Assembly (NCBI GenBank): GCA_946500265.1
Contig: CAMMVE010000006.1
Location: 1 to 59,629, forward strand
Origin: an uncultured Clostridium sp.
Lineage (GTDB): Bacteria; Bacillota; Clostridia; TANB77; CAG-508
DNA: 59,629 bases
Direction of reading: 5' to 3'
Both the position numbers and the translations under genes were made by a program. This document shows, in pieces, positions 16,378 through 25,452 of the stretch (position 1 is its first letter; the number at the start of each line of letters is the position of its first letter). The notes below the pieces were generated by a model that ran no database searches, was not told the origin of the DNA, and saw nothing but the letters and a program-made list of their open reading frames with translations.

Positions 16378-18429
16378 ATGGTGGATTTAAAACAAGATGT
16401 TCAATATATAAAAGGCGTAGGACCTAATAATGTGGTGCTTTTGCATAAACTGGGCATTAACACACTAGAAGATTTAATTACTTTTTTTCCAAGAAATTAT
16501 GAAGATAGAAGCAAACCGAAAAAAATAAATGAGCTTTCAGATGGAGAAGAAGCTTTAATTGATGTTGTATGTATGACAAAAATGAATGAGGCTAGATTTG
16601 GAAGAAACAAGTCAATTTTAAAAATGCTGGTACGAGATGGTACAGGAGACTGCGTGCTTACATGGTTTAATCAAAGTTATCTAAAAAACAAATTTCAGCC
16701 AGGAGAAAGATATCAATTTTATGGAAAAGTTAATGTTAAATATGGAAAAATAGGTATGTCTAACCCCGTTTTTGACAAAGATGGACTTAATAAAAACACT
16801 GGAAAAATTATACCAATTTATCCACTTACATATAAATTATCGCAAACTAGATTAAGAACTATTATTGAAAATGGATTAAAAGAAGTTAATGGAAAGCTAG
16901 TAGAAACAATACCAGATTATATTTTAAAAGAATATAACTTAGAAGATATTAATACTGCAACAAAACAAATACATTTTCCTACTGATTTTAACCAATATAC
17001 TAAAGCACGAAGAAGATTCGTTTTTGAAGAGCTTCTTACTGTGCAACTTGCGTTATCAAGCTTAAAAGCACGATACGACAAAGAATTAGATGGAATCCAG
17101 TTTGATGCAAATGTAAGAATGTCGGATGTTATAAATGACTTACCATTTAAGCTAACAAAAGCACAATTGCGTGTACTTGAAGATATAGATAAAGACATGG
17201 AAAGCAAAAAGCCAATGAATAGATTACTTCAAGGAGATGTTGGATCAGGTAAAACAATTGTATCTGTAATAGCGGCATACAAGGCAGCAAAAAGTGGATA
17301 TCAGGCAGCTATAATGGCTCCAACTGCAATTTTGGCAGAGCAACATTTGCATGAATTTACTAATGTATTAAGCAAATTTGGCATAAAATGTGAACTTTTA
17401 CTTGGAGGAATGCGAGCAAAGAAAAGAAGAGAAGTACTAGAAGGATTAAAAAATGGAGAAATAGACGTGCTAATAGGAACTCATGCTTTGCTTGTAGAAG
17501 ATGTGGAATTTAAAAATTTAGGTTTGGTTGTAACAGATGAGCAACATAGATTTGGAGTAAGACAAAGAACGAATATAGTAGCAAAAGGAGCAAATCCAGA
17601 TGTGCTTGTTATGACTGCAACTCCAATACCAAGAACACTTGCATTAATTCTATATGGAGATTTGGATATTTCAATAATAGACGAACTTCCACCAAATCGA
17701 AAGCATATTGAAACATATCCTGTAACAAGAAACTTCGAAAGAAGAGTAGAAGAATTTATACGAAAAAATGTAAATGAAGGCAGACAAGCATATGTAGTAT
17801 GTCCACTTGTAGAAGAAAATGAAGAATTCGAAAATTTCCAGTCAGTGGTAGAACTTGCAGAAAAATATCAGCAGAACATTTTTCCAGAATTTAAAGTTGC
17901 ATATTTGCATGGAAAAATGAAACAAAAGGAAAAAGACGAGATAATGCAAGAATTCAAAAATGGAGAAATACAAATATTAGTATCAACAACTGTAATAGAG
18001 GTAGGGGTAAACGTACCAAATGCAAATATTATGGTAGTGCAAAACGCAGAACATTTTGGACTAGCCCAACTACACCAGTTAAGAGGAAGAGTAGGAAGAG
18101 GAGAATACCAGTCATATTGCATATTAATATTTGAAGGAAACGCAACAACCACAAGAGAAAGAATGAAAATAATGAAAGAAACAGATAACGGATTTGTTAT
18201 AGCAGAAAAAGACTTAGAATTAAGAGGCTCAGGAGAATTCTTTGGAACAAGACAACATGGCTTGCCAGAATTCAAGATAGCAAACTTATTTGAAGACGTT
18301 GGAGTGCTAAAACAAGTACAAGAACTAGCACAAAAAATAGAAAATAACGATCTAAAACTAGAAAAGGAAGAAAATCAAAGATTAAATAAATTGATAAAAG
18401 AAAAATTTGAAGAGCGAATAAGTATCTAA
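16378..18429 (+). CDS. recG: ATP-dependent DNA helicase RecG
   Basis: RecG remodels stalled forks and branched DNA. This 683-residue protein has the wedge/OB domain (GDCVLTWFNQSYLKNKFQPG), Walker A GDVGSGKTIVS near residue 287, the DEQH box (VTDEQHRFGVRQR), MTATPIPRTLALILYGD, and the C-terminal RGRVGRGEYQSYC and DLELRGSGEFFGTRQHGLPE motifs. The ATG follows GAGGTGAGCAT. A family A repeat begins directly after the stop. Confidence 0.97.
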   Translation: MVDLKQDVQYIKGVGPNNVVLLHKLGINTLEDLITFFPRNYEDRSKPKKINELSDGEEALIDVVCMTKMNEARFGRNKSILKMLVRDGTGDCVLTWFNQSYLKNKFQPGERYQFYGKVNVKYGKIGMSNPVFDKDGLNKNTGKIIPIYPLTYKLSQTRLRTIIENGLKEVNGKLVETIPDYILKEYNLEDINTATKQIHFPTDFNQYTKARRRFVFEELLTVQLALSSLKARYDKELDGIQFDANVRMSDVINDLPFKLTKAQLRVLEDIDKDMESKKPMNRLLQGDVGSGKTIVSVIAAYKAAKSGYQAAIMAPTAILAEQHLHEFTNVLSKFGIKCELLLGGMRAKKRREVLEGLKNGEIDVLIGTHALLVEDVEFKNLGLVVTDEQHRFGVRQRTNIVAKGANPDVLVMTATPIPRTLALILYGDLDISIIDELPPNRKHIETYPVTRNFERRVEEFIRKNVNEGRQAYVVCPLVEENEEFENFQSVVELAEKYQQNIFPEFKVAYLHGKMKQKEKDEIMQEFKNGEIQILVSTTVIEVGVNVPNANIMVVQNAEHFGLAQLHQLRGRVGRGEYQSYCILIFEGNATTTRERMKIMKETDNGFVIAEKDLELRGSGEFFGTRQHGLPEFKIANLFEDVGVLKQVQELAQKIENNDLKLEKEENQRLNKLIKEKFEERISI

Positions 18430-18470
18430 AAAACTTGAACAAAAGGGACACTCCTTTTTGTCCAAGTTGG
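18430..18470. repeat. Family A repeat, copy 4
   Basis: AACTTGAACAAAAGGGACAC, then TCCTTTTTGTCCAAGTTGG. It starts at the recG stop codon. The left outer arm has GAACA and the right TGTCC, so this copy is a mixed, imperfect hairpin. Confidence 0.8.
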
Positions 18471-18472
18471 GG

Positions 18473-18501
18473 TTGACATTGCTTCAGTTTGGTAGTAAAG
18501 T
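18473..18501 (+). promoter_or_regulatory. Probable promoter of the GH13 gene
   Basis: A consensus TTGACA (18473-18478) and TAAAGT (18496-18501) with a 17-base spacer lie about 60 bases before the GH13 start, immediately after a family A repeat. Confidence 0.65.
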
Positions 18502-18559
18502 ATAGGCGTAAACGAAGTTTCATCCTTATATTTAAATTAAATAAAGGAGAGTGTCTACT

Positions 18560-20068
18560 ATGTCAAAACTGTACATTCCGAAGCGGTTTTCTGGCAGGAT
18601 AGGCTATCACGTTTTCGTTGATAGGTTCTATCGTGCGGGACCACCGCCAGAACCAATGCCCGGTAGGAAAATCAAATCATGGGAGGATTCTATGCCAGAC
18701 TGGGGGCCTGACTATGATGGGATTTTCCAAAACGACTATTTCTATGGGGGAAATCTTAAAGGAATAATCCAAAAGTTGGATTATCTCAAAAGTCTCTCTG
18801 TAGGAATTCTGTATCTCAGTCCTATTTCTAGGTCGTACACTTACCATCATTATGATGTGGGTGACCAGACGGAGATAGATCCGTATATTGGAGACTGGGA
18901 GGATTTTTGGAAACTTTGCTTGGAAGCTCATAAGAGAAACATTCTTATCATTGTTGATTTGGTTTTCAACCATATGAGCGGAAATAGTGAACCTTTCCGG
19001 AAAGCATTAAATGGCGATGCAACATATCGGAACTGGTTTGAATGGGACGCAAGCAATAATCCCATTTACTGGTATGGCTTTAAAGACATGCCTCAATGCA
19101 ATAAGCTTTACAAGGAATATCAAGACTATGCTTGTAAAGCTGCAAAGAAGTATGTGGAATACGGAGCAGATGGTATTCGCCTTGACTTAGGAGAAATTCT
19201 GCCAAAAGAATTTATCCTGAGCGTAAGAAATGCTGCAAAATCTGTTAATGAAGAGATTCTCTTTATTAGCGAGATGTGGGACTCTGCTGTTTATAAAGCA
19301 GAACCACAGATTTATGATGGGTTAGTGGATAGTGTAATGAATTATCCGCTCTCTGACGCAATTAGCAGATGGGTGAGATTTGGTAATCAGTCTCATTTGG
19401 ATGCTTGCATGGGCTTGCTTGCAAAATATCCAGTACAAGTTCAAGATGTATTGTGGAATCATCTCGATACACATGATACACCCAGAGAACTTAATATACT
19501 TGCTGGTCCAGGGATTTTAGAGAATCCTTTTGACGGCATGGTATGGGATATTGAAAGAACTCCAAATGCACCTTGGAGAAGGAAAAATGGCGATTTCGAT
19601 ACATTCGTGTTTAGAAAATGGGAATGTGACAATGACGCCAATTTGAAGAACAATGCAATTCCAAGGCTTAAAGTTGCAGCAACTATTCAGTACTGCATGA
19701 AAGGTGTTCCAATTGTGTACTATGGAACTGAGGCTGGCGTTTGTGGGTATAAAGACCCGTTCAGCAGAAAGCCGTATCCATGGGGACATGAAAATGCGGA
19801 CCTTGTGAAGCATTATATGGAGCTCGGCAAGATGAGAAGCCAAAATGCAGATGTCTTCTGCAATGGAGACCAATATGAAAACTCCGATGGCAAGGTTTTG
19901 GAGCTTGTAAGAAGAAACGAAGAAGGAATTATTGTTCTTTTTGCAAACCGTACAAATGAAGTAAAGTACATTAATGCACATTACCCCAACAGCAAAGTTA
20001 TCTTTAGCCTAAATGGGAGTGATGCAAATGTGCTTCAACCTTATGGAGCTGTCATCTGCAGGTTTTAA
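18560..20068 (+). CDS. GH13 alpha-amylase-family enzyme, compositionally foreign
   Basis: Likely an intracellular alpha-glucan hydrolase of the cyclomaltodextrinase/neopullulanase type; there is no signal peptide. The four GH13 regions are visible: DLVFNHMS, GIRLDLGE (nucleophile Asp near residue 207), FISEMWD (acid Glu near 236) and LDTHDTPR (Asp near 304). The motif DYFYGGNLKGIIQKLDYLKS is typical of the neopullulanase group. It has 502 residues from ATG 18560, which has AAAGGAGA nine bases upstream. Codon use (CGG, CGT, CGC, CTC, TCC) is much richer in G+C than in any neighbour, which suggests horizontal acquisition. It has its own promoter and terminator and is bracketed by family A repeats. 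Confidence 0.92.
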   Translation: MSKLYIPKRFSGRIGYHVFVDRFYRAGPPPEPMPGRKIKSWEDSMPDWGPDYDGIFQNDYFYGGNLKGIIQKLDYLKSLSVGILYLSPISRSYTYHHYDVGDQTEIDPYIGDWEDFWKLCLEAHKRNILIIVDLVFNHMSGNSEPFRKALNGDATYRNWFEWDASNNPIYWYGFKDMPQCNKLYKEYQDYACKAAKKYVEYGADGIRLDLGEILPKEFILSVRNAAKSVNEEILFISEMWDSAVYKAEPQIYDGLVDSVMNYPLSDAISRWVRFGNQSHLDACMGLLAKYPVQVQDVLWNHLDTHDTPRELNILAGPGILENPFDGMVWDIERTPNAPWRRKNGDFDTFVFRKWECDNDANLKNNAIPRLKVAATIQYCMKGVPIVYYGTEAGVCGYKDPFSRKPYPWGHENADLVKHYMELGKMRSQNADVFCNGDQYENSDGKVLELVRRNEEGIIVLFANRTNEVKYINAHYPNSKVIFSLNGSDANVLQPYGAVICRF

Positions 20069-20177
20069 AAGAAGGAATGTGAAAAAACAGTAGAACCTAA
20101 TGATTTTGAGCAATATAAATAAAATATATTTGTTCTAAGATTATTAGTCAAAGAAAAAAGATGTAGAAAAGCAAAAA

Positions 20178-20211
20178 AATAGCGAAGTCTGATAGGCTTC
20201 GCTATTCTTTA
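20178..20211 (+). terminator. Terminator of the GH13 gene
   Basis: AATAGCGAAG pairs with CTTCGCTATT around a nine-base loop, followed by CTTTAAG. The stem is GC-rich for this genome. Confidence 0.75.
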
Positions 20212-20221
20212 AGTAAGATGG

Positions 20222-20284
20222 CTTGAACAAAAGGGACTACTGCCTTTTGTTCAAGTTTTTAAACTTTTGGGACAGTCCTTTTTT
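20222..20284. repeat. Family A repeat, copy 5
   Basis: CTTGAACAAAAGGGACTACTG, then CCTTTTGTTCAAGTTTTT, then AAACTTTTGGGACAGTCC. The core is altered to GGGACTACTGCC and the last arm to GGGACAGTCC, intermediate between families A and B. Confidence 0.75.
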
Positions 20285-20369
20285 ATTGCATAGGTATATA
20301 ATCGCGTTTTTTCTCAAATGATAATTATATATGATAATCTTTAACTTTTTTAATAAGGAAGGCGAACAA

Positions 20370-20445
20370 GGTCTATCCCTTTTGTTCAAATTTTTGAACT
20401 TTTAGGAGTGTCCCTTCTGTTCAAGGAACCGTCCACGTGTCTCAC
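20370..20445. repeat. Family A repeat, copy 6, with GGAACCGTCC tail
   Basis: Right half of a family A unit (TTGAACTTTTAGGAGTGTCC, CTTCTGTTCAAG) joined to GGAACCGTCCACGTGTCTCA. The tail resembles the hairpin loop at 6003-6038 (GAGACAAGGGGACGGTTC). Two repeat types are therefore joined here. Confidence 0.7.
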
Positions 20446-20464
20446 AAGAAATTCCTTCAAAAGT

Positions 20465-20494
20465 CTTGACATTTACATAAAAAAACAATATTAT
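20465..20494 (+). promoter_or_regulatory. Probable promoter of the epimerase-like gene
   Basis: TTGACA (20465-20470) and TATTAT (20489-20494) are spaced by 18 bases, about 50 bases before the ATG at 20543. Confidence 0.55.
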
Positions 20495-20542
20495 ATATAT
20501 GAGTTTTTTGTAGATTTTTGTAGAATAGGAGAGATTACGTAC

Positions 20543-21412
20543 ATGGATACTAAAATGCTGACCTCGAAAATGGGTGGAGAATTAGTAAGCTTTAAACTTA
20601 ATGGTGAAGAAAGAATCCATCAAGGGCTAGATTGTGTAGACGAAAATGGTAAAGTGTACTGGAAAAGACATTGGCCTGTACTTTTTCCAGTTGTAGGTAA
20701 GCTAAAGAAAAATCAAACAATTATAAATAGTAGGATATTCGAAATGCCACAACATGGTTTCGCAAGAGATTTCGAATTTGAACCAATAACAAAACTAGAT
20801 AATTTTCATTCATATGTACTAAGAAGTAATAAAATTACTAAAAACAGATATCCATATGATTTTGAATTGTATACAACTTATAGATTAGATGAAAACAAAT
20901 TAACTACAATATACAAAGTTATAAATACTGGAGATGGAACTCTTCCTTTTGGAATTGGTGGACATCCTGCATTTAAAATTGACCAAGAAGAGCTAAAGAA
21001 AGGAAATTACTATTTGGAATTTGAAGAAGATGAAGATAAAATTCATTTCCTTTACTTAGTTGATGGACTTGTTGGTACTGAGTATGCACGAAATGTAATG
21101 ATAGATAAAAGAAGAATTGCTATAGGACCAAATACATTTAATAATGACGCATTAATCATGAAAGGAATCACTTCGAATAAAATTAGTTTGAAAAATAAAG
21201 AGAGTGGAAAAACGCTACTTACAATGGATTTTACAGGATTTCCATATCTTGGGGTATGGTCTAAGCCAAATGCTCCATTTATATGCATTGAGCCATGGTA
21301 CTCAACAGCAGATACTATAAAAAGTACAGGAGTATTTATTCAGAAACCAGATATTATTTTCTTAAAGCCAACAGAAACTTTTGAATGCAAATTTACAGTT
21401 GAATTTTTCTAA
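20543..21412 (+). CDS. Aldose 1-epimerase (LacX-like) family protein
   Basis: The galactose-mutarotase fold interconverts sugar anomers or binds sugar phosphates. GGELVSFKLNGEERIHQG, the WPVLFPVVGKLK strand, MPQHGFARDFEF (His), PFGIGGHPAFKI (His) and FICIEPWYSTAD (Glu) fit the LacX branch. It has 289 residues from the ATG at 20543, which follows AGGAGAGATTACGTAC. Codon use is AT-rich like the rest of the genome, unlike the GH13 gene next to it. Substrate cannot be told from sequence. Confidence 0.85.
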   Translation: MDTKMLTSKMGGELVSFKLNGEERIHQGLDCVDENGKVYWKRHWPVLFPVVGKLKKNQTIINSRIFEMPQHGFARDFEFEPITKLDNFHSYVLRSNKITKNRYPYDFELYTTYRLDENKLTTIYKVINTGDGTLPFGIGGHPAFKIDQEELKKGNYYLEFEEDEDKIHFLYLVDGLVGTEYARNVMIDKRRIAIGPNTFNNDALIMKGITSNKISLKNKESGKTLLTMDFTGFPYLGVWSKPNAPFICIEPWYSTADTIKSTGVFIQKPDIIFLKPTETFECKFTVEFF

Positions 21413-21603
21413 ACGCAATATTTCTAAATACAGTAGAATGTTATGCAAAAATTATTGCAAGCAACATAGCAAAAATATATGCGAAATTATTGCAGACAAC
21501 GTAGTAAAACTAAAAGATATAAGAGAAAAAATGCAAAATTATAAAGAAATAGAAATTGTTTGCATGATAAATAAAAATTGCAAAAGGAGAAGTGAAGTTA
21601 GAA

Positions 21604-21786
21604 ATGGAAATGATAGTTGATTTTATTGCGCTAGCGGTTATACTAATAGGCGTAGTTATGGTATATGATGCTAGAACAATTACAAAAAAGATATTTGGCT
21701 TTGGAGACCAAAATCAAGCAGCATGGGGACTAAAAATATTGGGATTTATTGTAGCAATAATAGGAACTTTAATTTTATATTTTTAA
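21604..21786 (+). CDS. Small two-segment membrane protein
   Basis: A 60-residue protein of unknown function with two membrane helices (DFIALAVILIGVVMVYDA and GLKILGFIVAIIGTLILYF) around a short polar loop RTITKKIFGFGDQNQAAW. ATG 21604 lies 11 bases after AGGAGA; GTG 21592 and ATG 21610 are less likely starts. It follows the epimerase gene by 190 bases in which nothing else is visible. Confidence 0.7.
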   Translation: MEMIVDFIALAVILIGVVMVYDARTITKKIFGFGDQNQAAWGLKILGFIVAIIGTLILYF

Positions 21787-21789
21787 AAA

Positions 21790-21828
21790 TTTGGACAGAA
21801 GGGACTACAGCCTTTCGTCCATTTTTTG
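21790..21828. repeat. Family A repeat, copy 7
   Basis: TTTGGACAGAAGGGACTACAG, then CCTTTCGTCCATTTTTT. It begins three bases after the stop of the small membrane protein. The right arm keeps TCGTCC opposite GGACAG, and a T run follows, so it could terminate transcription. The rest of the 320-base gap up to 22107 holds only a promoter. Confidence 0.7.
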
Positions 21829-22020
21829 ATATTAAAATTAGATATTCTGGCAATGAAAAAAGTGCCAGAATATCAAATACGGCACAACTCTTTTCCAAAT
21901 AGATTATTTATCGACAACCCAATTATACAACTATTGGAATAAAAAAATCAATAGTATTTTGAAAAAAAGTAAAAAAATTTATACTAGGGCATGTCCACTT
22001 TCAAAAAACAATAAATTTTA

Positions 22021-22049
22021 TTGCACAATTTATTTTTTTATGATATATT
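22021..22049 (+). promoter_or_regulatory. Probable promoter of the GH18 gene
   Basis: TTGCAC (22021-22026) and TATATT (22044-22049) with a 17-base spacer, about 60 bases before the ATG at 22107. Confidence 0.5.
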
Positions 22050-22106
22050 GTTTCAAGAAAATTGTAAATAATCAACATTTCTTGTAACCTAGGAGGAATA
22101 AAAAAT

Positions 22107-23813
22107 ATGTCTAGAAGAGCCAAAAGAGAAGAAAAAGTAAAAAGTAAATTTTTATATAAAATAATAGTAGTAGCAATATTTTTAGCATTAGCATTTTGGG
22201 TGCTAAAAACAGCTCCTAACTATGTAAATACAGATATAACAGATAAACCAAATTTGATAATAAATAATAGTAATGTTACCAAGGATTTAAAGAAAGATGT
22301 TATTATACAAGATGGTGTAATATACATTTCAATGGAAGATATTGAAAACTTCTTTGACCCATATATATATTATGATGAACAGCATAACCAAATAGTTACT
22401 ACATCTGACAACCAAATTACAAGCATGGTTGTTGGAGAAAATACTATGGTTAATAATGGATCGAGCATAAAAACAGAAGGAACAATATTGGAAAAAGACG
22501 GCACATATTACATTCCATTTTCTAGCTTTAAAGATACATACAATGTGGATATAAATTATATAGATTCAACAGACACTGTAACTATAGACTCAAAAGATAG
22601 AAAATATGTAGTGGCAGATAGTAAAAAAGCGAACAATGTTAAAACATATCCTACAATATTCTCTAGAAATGTAGATAAACTTGAAGAAAATGAGACTGTT
22701 ACCGTAGTGCAAAACGATGAAGGTCAAAATAATGTGGAAAATGGCTGGGTAGAAATTAGAACAGATGCAGGAAAACTTGGATATGTGAAACAAGATGATT
22801 TAATGCATGAGTTTGTACAAAGAGAGACAATAGAAGACGAAGAAAAATTTGAAGGAAATATCAGTATGGTATGGGATTACTATACTGAAAATGAATATGC
22901 ACCAGATAGAAGTGGTACAAAAATACCAGGATTAAATGTAGTCAGTCCATCATTCTTCTCTTTAGTTGATGAAGGAAAAGGCGAAATATATGATAACGCA
23001 GGAGAAGCTGGAAAAAATTACGTTACATGGGCACATTCTAATGGATATGAGGTTTGGGCAATGGTATCAAACAATTCATATATAGAAACTACAGCAGAGA
23101 TAATGCGCGACTATAATTTAAGACACGAACTTATTGAAAATATAGTTGGACTAGTTTTAGAATATGACTTAGACGGAATTAATATTGATTTTGAATATAT
23201 GCACGATGAAGATAAAGATTTGTTCTCAAGATTTATTATTGAATTGAAACCACGTTTGAGCGAGATAGGAGCGATTCTATCAGTTGATGTAACAGCACCT
23301 GATGGAGGAGAAGAATGGTCTTTGTGTTATGATAGACACATAATAGGAGATGTAGCAGACTATATTGTATTTATGGCATATGACCAAAATGGTTCATCAT
23401 CTACAACGCCAGGTACAAACTCAGGATATGACTGGATTTGTGCAAACTTAGACAAATTCTTAGGACAAGAAGGAGTGGAGTCAGAAAAAATAATTTTGGG
23501 ACTACCATTTTATATGAGAGTATGGGAAGAAAATGGAGACAAAGTAGATAAATACATATTGAATATGAACAAAGTAGATGAAGTAGTACCAAGTGATGCA
23601 GAAAAAATATGGGATGACAATTTAAAACAATATTATGTAGAATTTACAGATAACGGATTATTAAATAGAATATGGATAGAAGACGAAGAATCATTTAGGG
23701 CAAAACTATCATTAATAGAGCAATATAACTTAGCAGGAGCATCATATTGGGCAAAAGGAAGAGAACCAGACTCAATATGGAATGTGATTGCAGAAGTGCT
23801 TAATGTAGAATAA
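22107..23813 (+). CDS. Membrane-anchored GH18 family glycosidase with SH3 domain
   Basis: Probably acts on peptidoglycan or spore cortex at the cell surface, like the YaaH/SleL group. The 568-residue protein has an N-terminal membrane anchor (IIVVAIFLALAFWVLKTA), a copper-amine-oxidase-N-like domain (VIYISMEDIENFFDPYIYYD ... YYIPFSSFKD), an SH3-type region (VENGWVEIRTDAGKLGYVKQ), and a GH18 barrel whose catalytic motif LDGINIDFEYM keeps the DxxDxDxE pattern. YWAKGREPDSIW is near the end. GGAGGAAT lies upstream of the start. Substrate is inferred. Confidence 0.88.
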   Translation: MSRRAKREEKVKSKFLYKIIVVAIFLALAFWVLKTAPNYVNTDITDKPNLIINNSNVTKDLKKDVIIQDGVIYISMEDIENFFDPYIYYDEQHNQIVTTSDNQITSMVVGENTMVNNGSSIKTEGTILEKDGTYYIPFSSFKDTYNVDINYIDSTDTVTIDSKDRKYVVADSKKANNVKTYPTIFSRNVDKLEENETVTVVQNDEGQNNVENGWVEIRTDAGKLGYVKQDDLMHEFVQRETIEDEEKFEGNISMVWDYYTENEYAPDRSGTKIPGLNVVSPSFFSLVDEGKGEIYDNAGEAGKNYVTWAHSNGYEVWAMVSNNSYIETTAEIMRDYNLRHELIENIVGLVLEYDLDGINIDFEYMHDEDKDLFSRFIIELKPRLSEIGAILSVDVTAPDGGEEWSLCYDRHIIGDVADYIVFMAYDQNGSSSTTPGTNSGYDWICANLDKFLGQEGVESEKIILGLPFYMRVWEENGDKVDKYILNMNKVDEVVPSDAEKIWDDNLKQYYVEFTDNGLLNRIWIEDEESFRAKLSLIEQYNLAGASYWAKGREPDSIWNVIAEVLNVE

Positions 23814-23819
23814 TGCTTA

Positions 23820-23890
23820 AACTTGGACAGAAGGGACACTCCTTTTTGTTCAAGTTTTTGAACTTTTAGGAGTGTCCCTTCTGTTCAAGG
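23820..23890. repeat. Family A repeat, copy 8
   Basis: ACTTGGACAGAAGGGACACTC, CTTTTTGTTCAAGTTTTTG, AACTTTTAGGAGTGTCCC, TTCTGTTCAAGG. A nearly full palindrome starting seven bases after the GH18 stop, closely matching copy 2. Confidence 0.9.
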
Positions 23891-23907
23891 AATAAATTCA
23901 GACCTTC

Positions 23908-23937
23908 TTAAATATACTTTAAGACAAGTATATTTAA
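23908..23937 (+). promoter_or_regulatory. Perfect stem-loop against the ribosome site of the next gene
   Basis: TTAAATATACTT and AAGTATATTTAA form 12 perfect pairs around a six-base loop and end exactly where GGAGG begins. It could act as an operator or an RNA element controlling translation. Confidence 0.55.
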
Positions 23938-23949
23938 GGAGGCATTTTT

Positions 23950-24861
23950 ATGAAAATTGGATATATTAAAGAAGAAATTTTGAAAAATCAGTTCTGGAGA
24001 GGAATAGAAATTAGAATTTTTGACAATAATTATGTAATAGCAGTGTCTAATAAGAAGAAAGATAGAAAAAAAGTTAAGGAAAAACTGGCGAGAATAATTA
24101 AAAAATTAGGAATTGACGCTGTGGTATTTTCTAAGGAGTTAGAGGGAGATTTTAAAAATGATATCTGCGAAATGATTAATATAAAAGTAGTCAATGGAAA
24201 GAAACTTATGGAGTTTATGGAATATGACATTGTGAAATATGTATTAGATAAACAAAATGCAGACACCAAAAAAGAAGATATTTATATTGTTTTTAAAAGA
24301 GATTCAAATTTGAATTTGGATTTTCTAAAAAGATTCCTAGAAAATTTCCGATTAGTTAATATAGTTACAAATGATGTTGATAAGTTGAAGAATATTCAAG
24401 ATAATTTATTAGATAACGAAGGAATATTGATTTCTGTTTCGAATAATAAAAGAAAGGCACTAAAGAGAGCTAAATATATTTTAAATATTAATCTAACAAA
24501 AGAAGAATTAGAAAAGTACAGAATAAATCGTGAGGCAATAATTGTAAATATTGGGGAAAATGTAAAATACGATGAGCCTTGTTTCGATGGTGTGAATATA
24601 AATTATTTTAAAATCTCATGTCCTGATGAGTATTTGGAACGTTTTGAGCAGGTTGGCAGTCAATTTGATTTGGCACAGATGTATGAAAGCATATTGCTAC
24701 AAGATAGAGTAGATAAAACGAAACTAGAGGCTGTGTATAGTAGAATTAAAGAGGATAATATAAAAATAGTAGAATTAATTGGGAATAATGGTCCAATTTC
24801 TGACCAAGAGTTACAAAAAATTCACATTCAAAATCTTGACAAAATGCGAAAATTAGTTTAA
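23950..24861 (+). CDS. Unrecognised conserved-looking protein upstream of greA
   Basis: A 303-residue soluble protein I cannot assign. The N-terminal 150 residues alternate beta strands and lysine-rich helices (GIEIRIFDNNYVIAVSNKKK, LGIDAVVFSKELEGDF). The middle has a Rossmann-like pattern (FRLVNIVTNDVDKLKNIQDN, EGILISVSNNKRKALKRAKY, REAIIVNIGENVKYDE), reminiscent of an NAD-binding fold but lacking a GxGxxG loop. The end (IGNNGPISDQELQKI) is helical. It has no signal peptide or membrane segment. A perfect stem-loop abuts its GGAGG site. Genome-typical codon use argues for a native gene. Confidence 0.65.
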   Translation: MKIGYIKEEILKNQFWRGIEIRIFDNNYVIAVSNKKKDRKKVKEKLARIIKKLGIDAVVFSKELEGDFKNDICEMINIKVVNGKKLMEFMEYDIVKYVLDKQNADTKKEDIYIVFKRDSNLNLDFLKRFLENFRLVNIVTNDVDKLKNIQDNLLDNEGILISVSNNKRKALKRAKYILNINLTKEELEKYRINREAIIVNIGENVKYDEPCFDGVNINYFKISCPDEYLERFEQVGSQFDLAQMYESILLQDRVDKTKLEAVYSRIKEDNIKIVELIGNNGPISDQELQKIHIQNLDKMRKLV

Positions 24862-24971
24862 TATATATCAAGTTGTTTTTGGGGATGCAATGCAAACGCA
24901 TTTTCACAAGTTTGTAGAAATATAAGCTTGAATAAACAACGATTTTTCTTGACAAAAAGGAGGGAGACCAA

Positions 24972-25451
24972 ATGGATTCAGAAAAGGAAGTTTTATTAAC
25001 TCAAGAGGGTTATGATAACTTAGAAAAAGAATTAGAGTATTTAACAACAGAAAAAAGAGCTGAAATAGCTGAAAGAATTAAAGTAGCTTTAGGATTTGGT
25101 GACTTGTCAGAAAATTCTGAATATGATGAAGCAAAAAATGCTCAAGCTGCAAATGAAACTAAAATAGCAGAATTAGAAAATAAGCTTAGATATGCAAGAA
25201 TTATAGATGAGTCTGAAATAGATACAAAAACTGTTCAAGTAGGAAACACTGTTAAAGTACTTGATATGGAATTTAACGAAGAAGAAAGCTACACAATAGT
25301 TGGCTCTACAGAAGTTGATTTAGCACAAAATAAGATTTCTAATGAATCTCCAATAGGAGAGGCTCTTATGGGAGCTAAAAAAGGTCAAGTTGTTGAAGCT
25401 CAAGCACCAGCAGGTGTTATAAAATATAAGATATTATCTATAACAAAATAA
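24972..25451 (+). CDS. greA: Transcription elongation factor GreA
   Basis: GreA rescues backtracked RNA polymerase by stimulating transcript cleavage. This 159-residue protein has the N-terminal coiled coil ([20 protein letters not shown], with acidic tip [20 protein letters not shown]) and the C-terminal FKBP-like domain ([31 protein letters not shown]). A GGAGGGAG site precedes it. The stop codon at 25449-25451 sits one base before the second copy of the 150-bp palindrome. Confidence 0.96.
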   Translation: MDSEKEVLLTQEGYDNLEKELEYLTTEKRAEIAERIKVALGFGDLSENSEYDEAKNAQAANETKIAELENKLRYARIIDESEIDTKTVQVGNTVKVLDMEFNEEESYTIVGSTEVDLAQNKISNESPIGEALMGAKKGQVVEAQAPAGVIKYKILSITK

Positions 25452-25452
25452 A

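Larger units (their letters stand above)
20069..20542. other. 475-base non-coding gap after the GH13 gene
   Basis: Contains the GH13 terminator (20178-20211), two family A repeats (20222-20284 and 20370-20445) and the promoter of the epimerase gene (20465-20494). A frame opening at 20408 runs through the repeat and promoter and is not a believable gene start. Confidence 0.75.

Noticed and set aside
20408..20542. Extended N-terminus for the epimerase-like protein
   Set aside because: The extension runs through a family A repeat and the promoter; ATG 20543 has the ribosome site and the family N-terminus.
21381..21620. 79-residue plus-strand frame after the epimerase gene
   Set aside because: It overlaps the end of the epimerase gene, has no ribosome site, and its composition does not look like a real protein.
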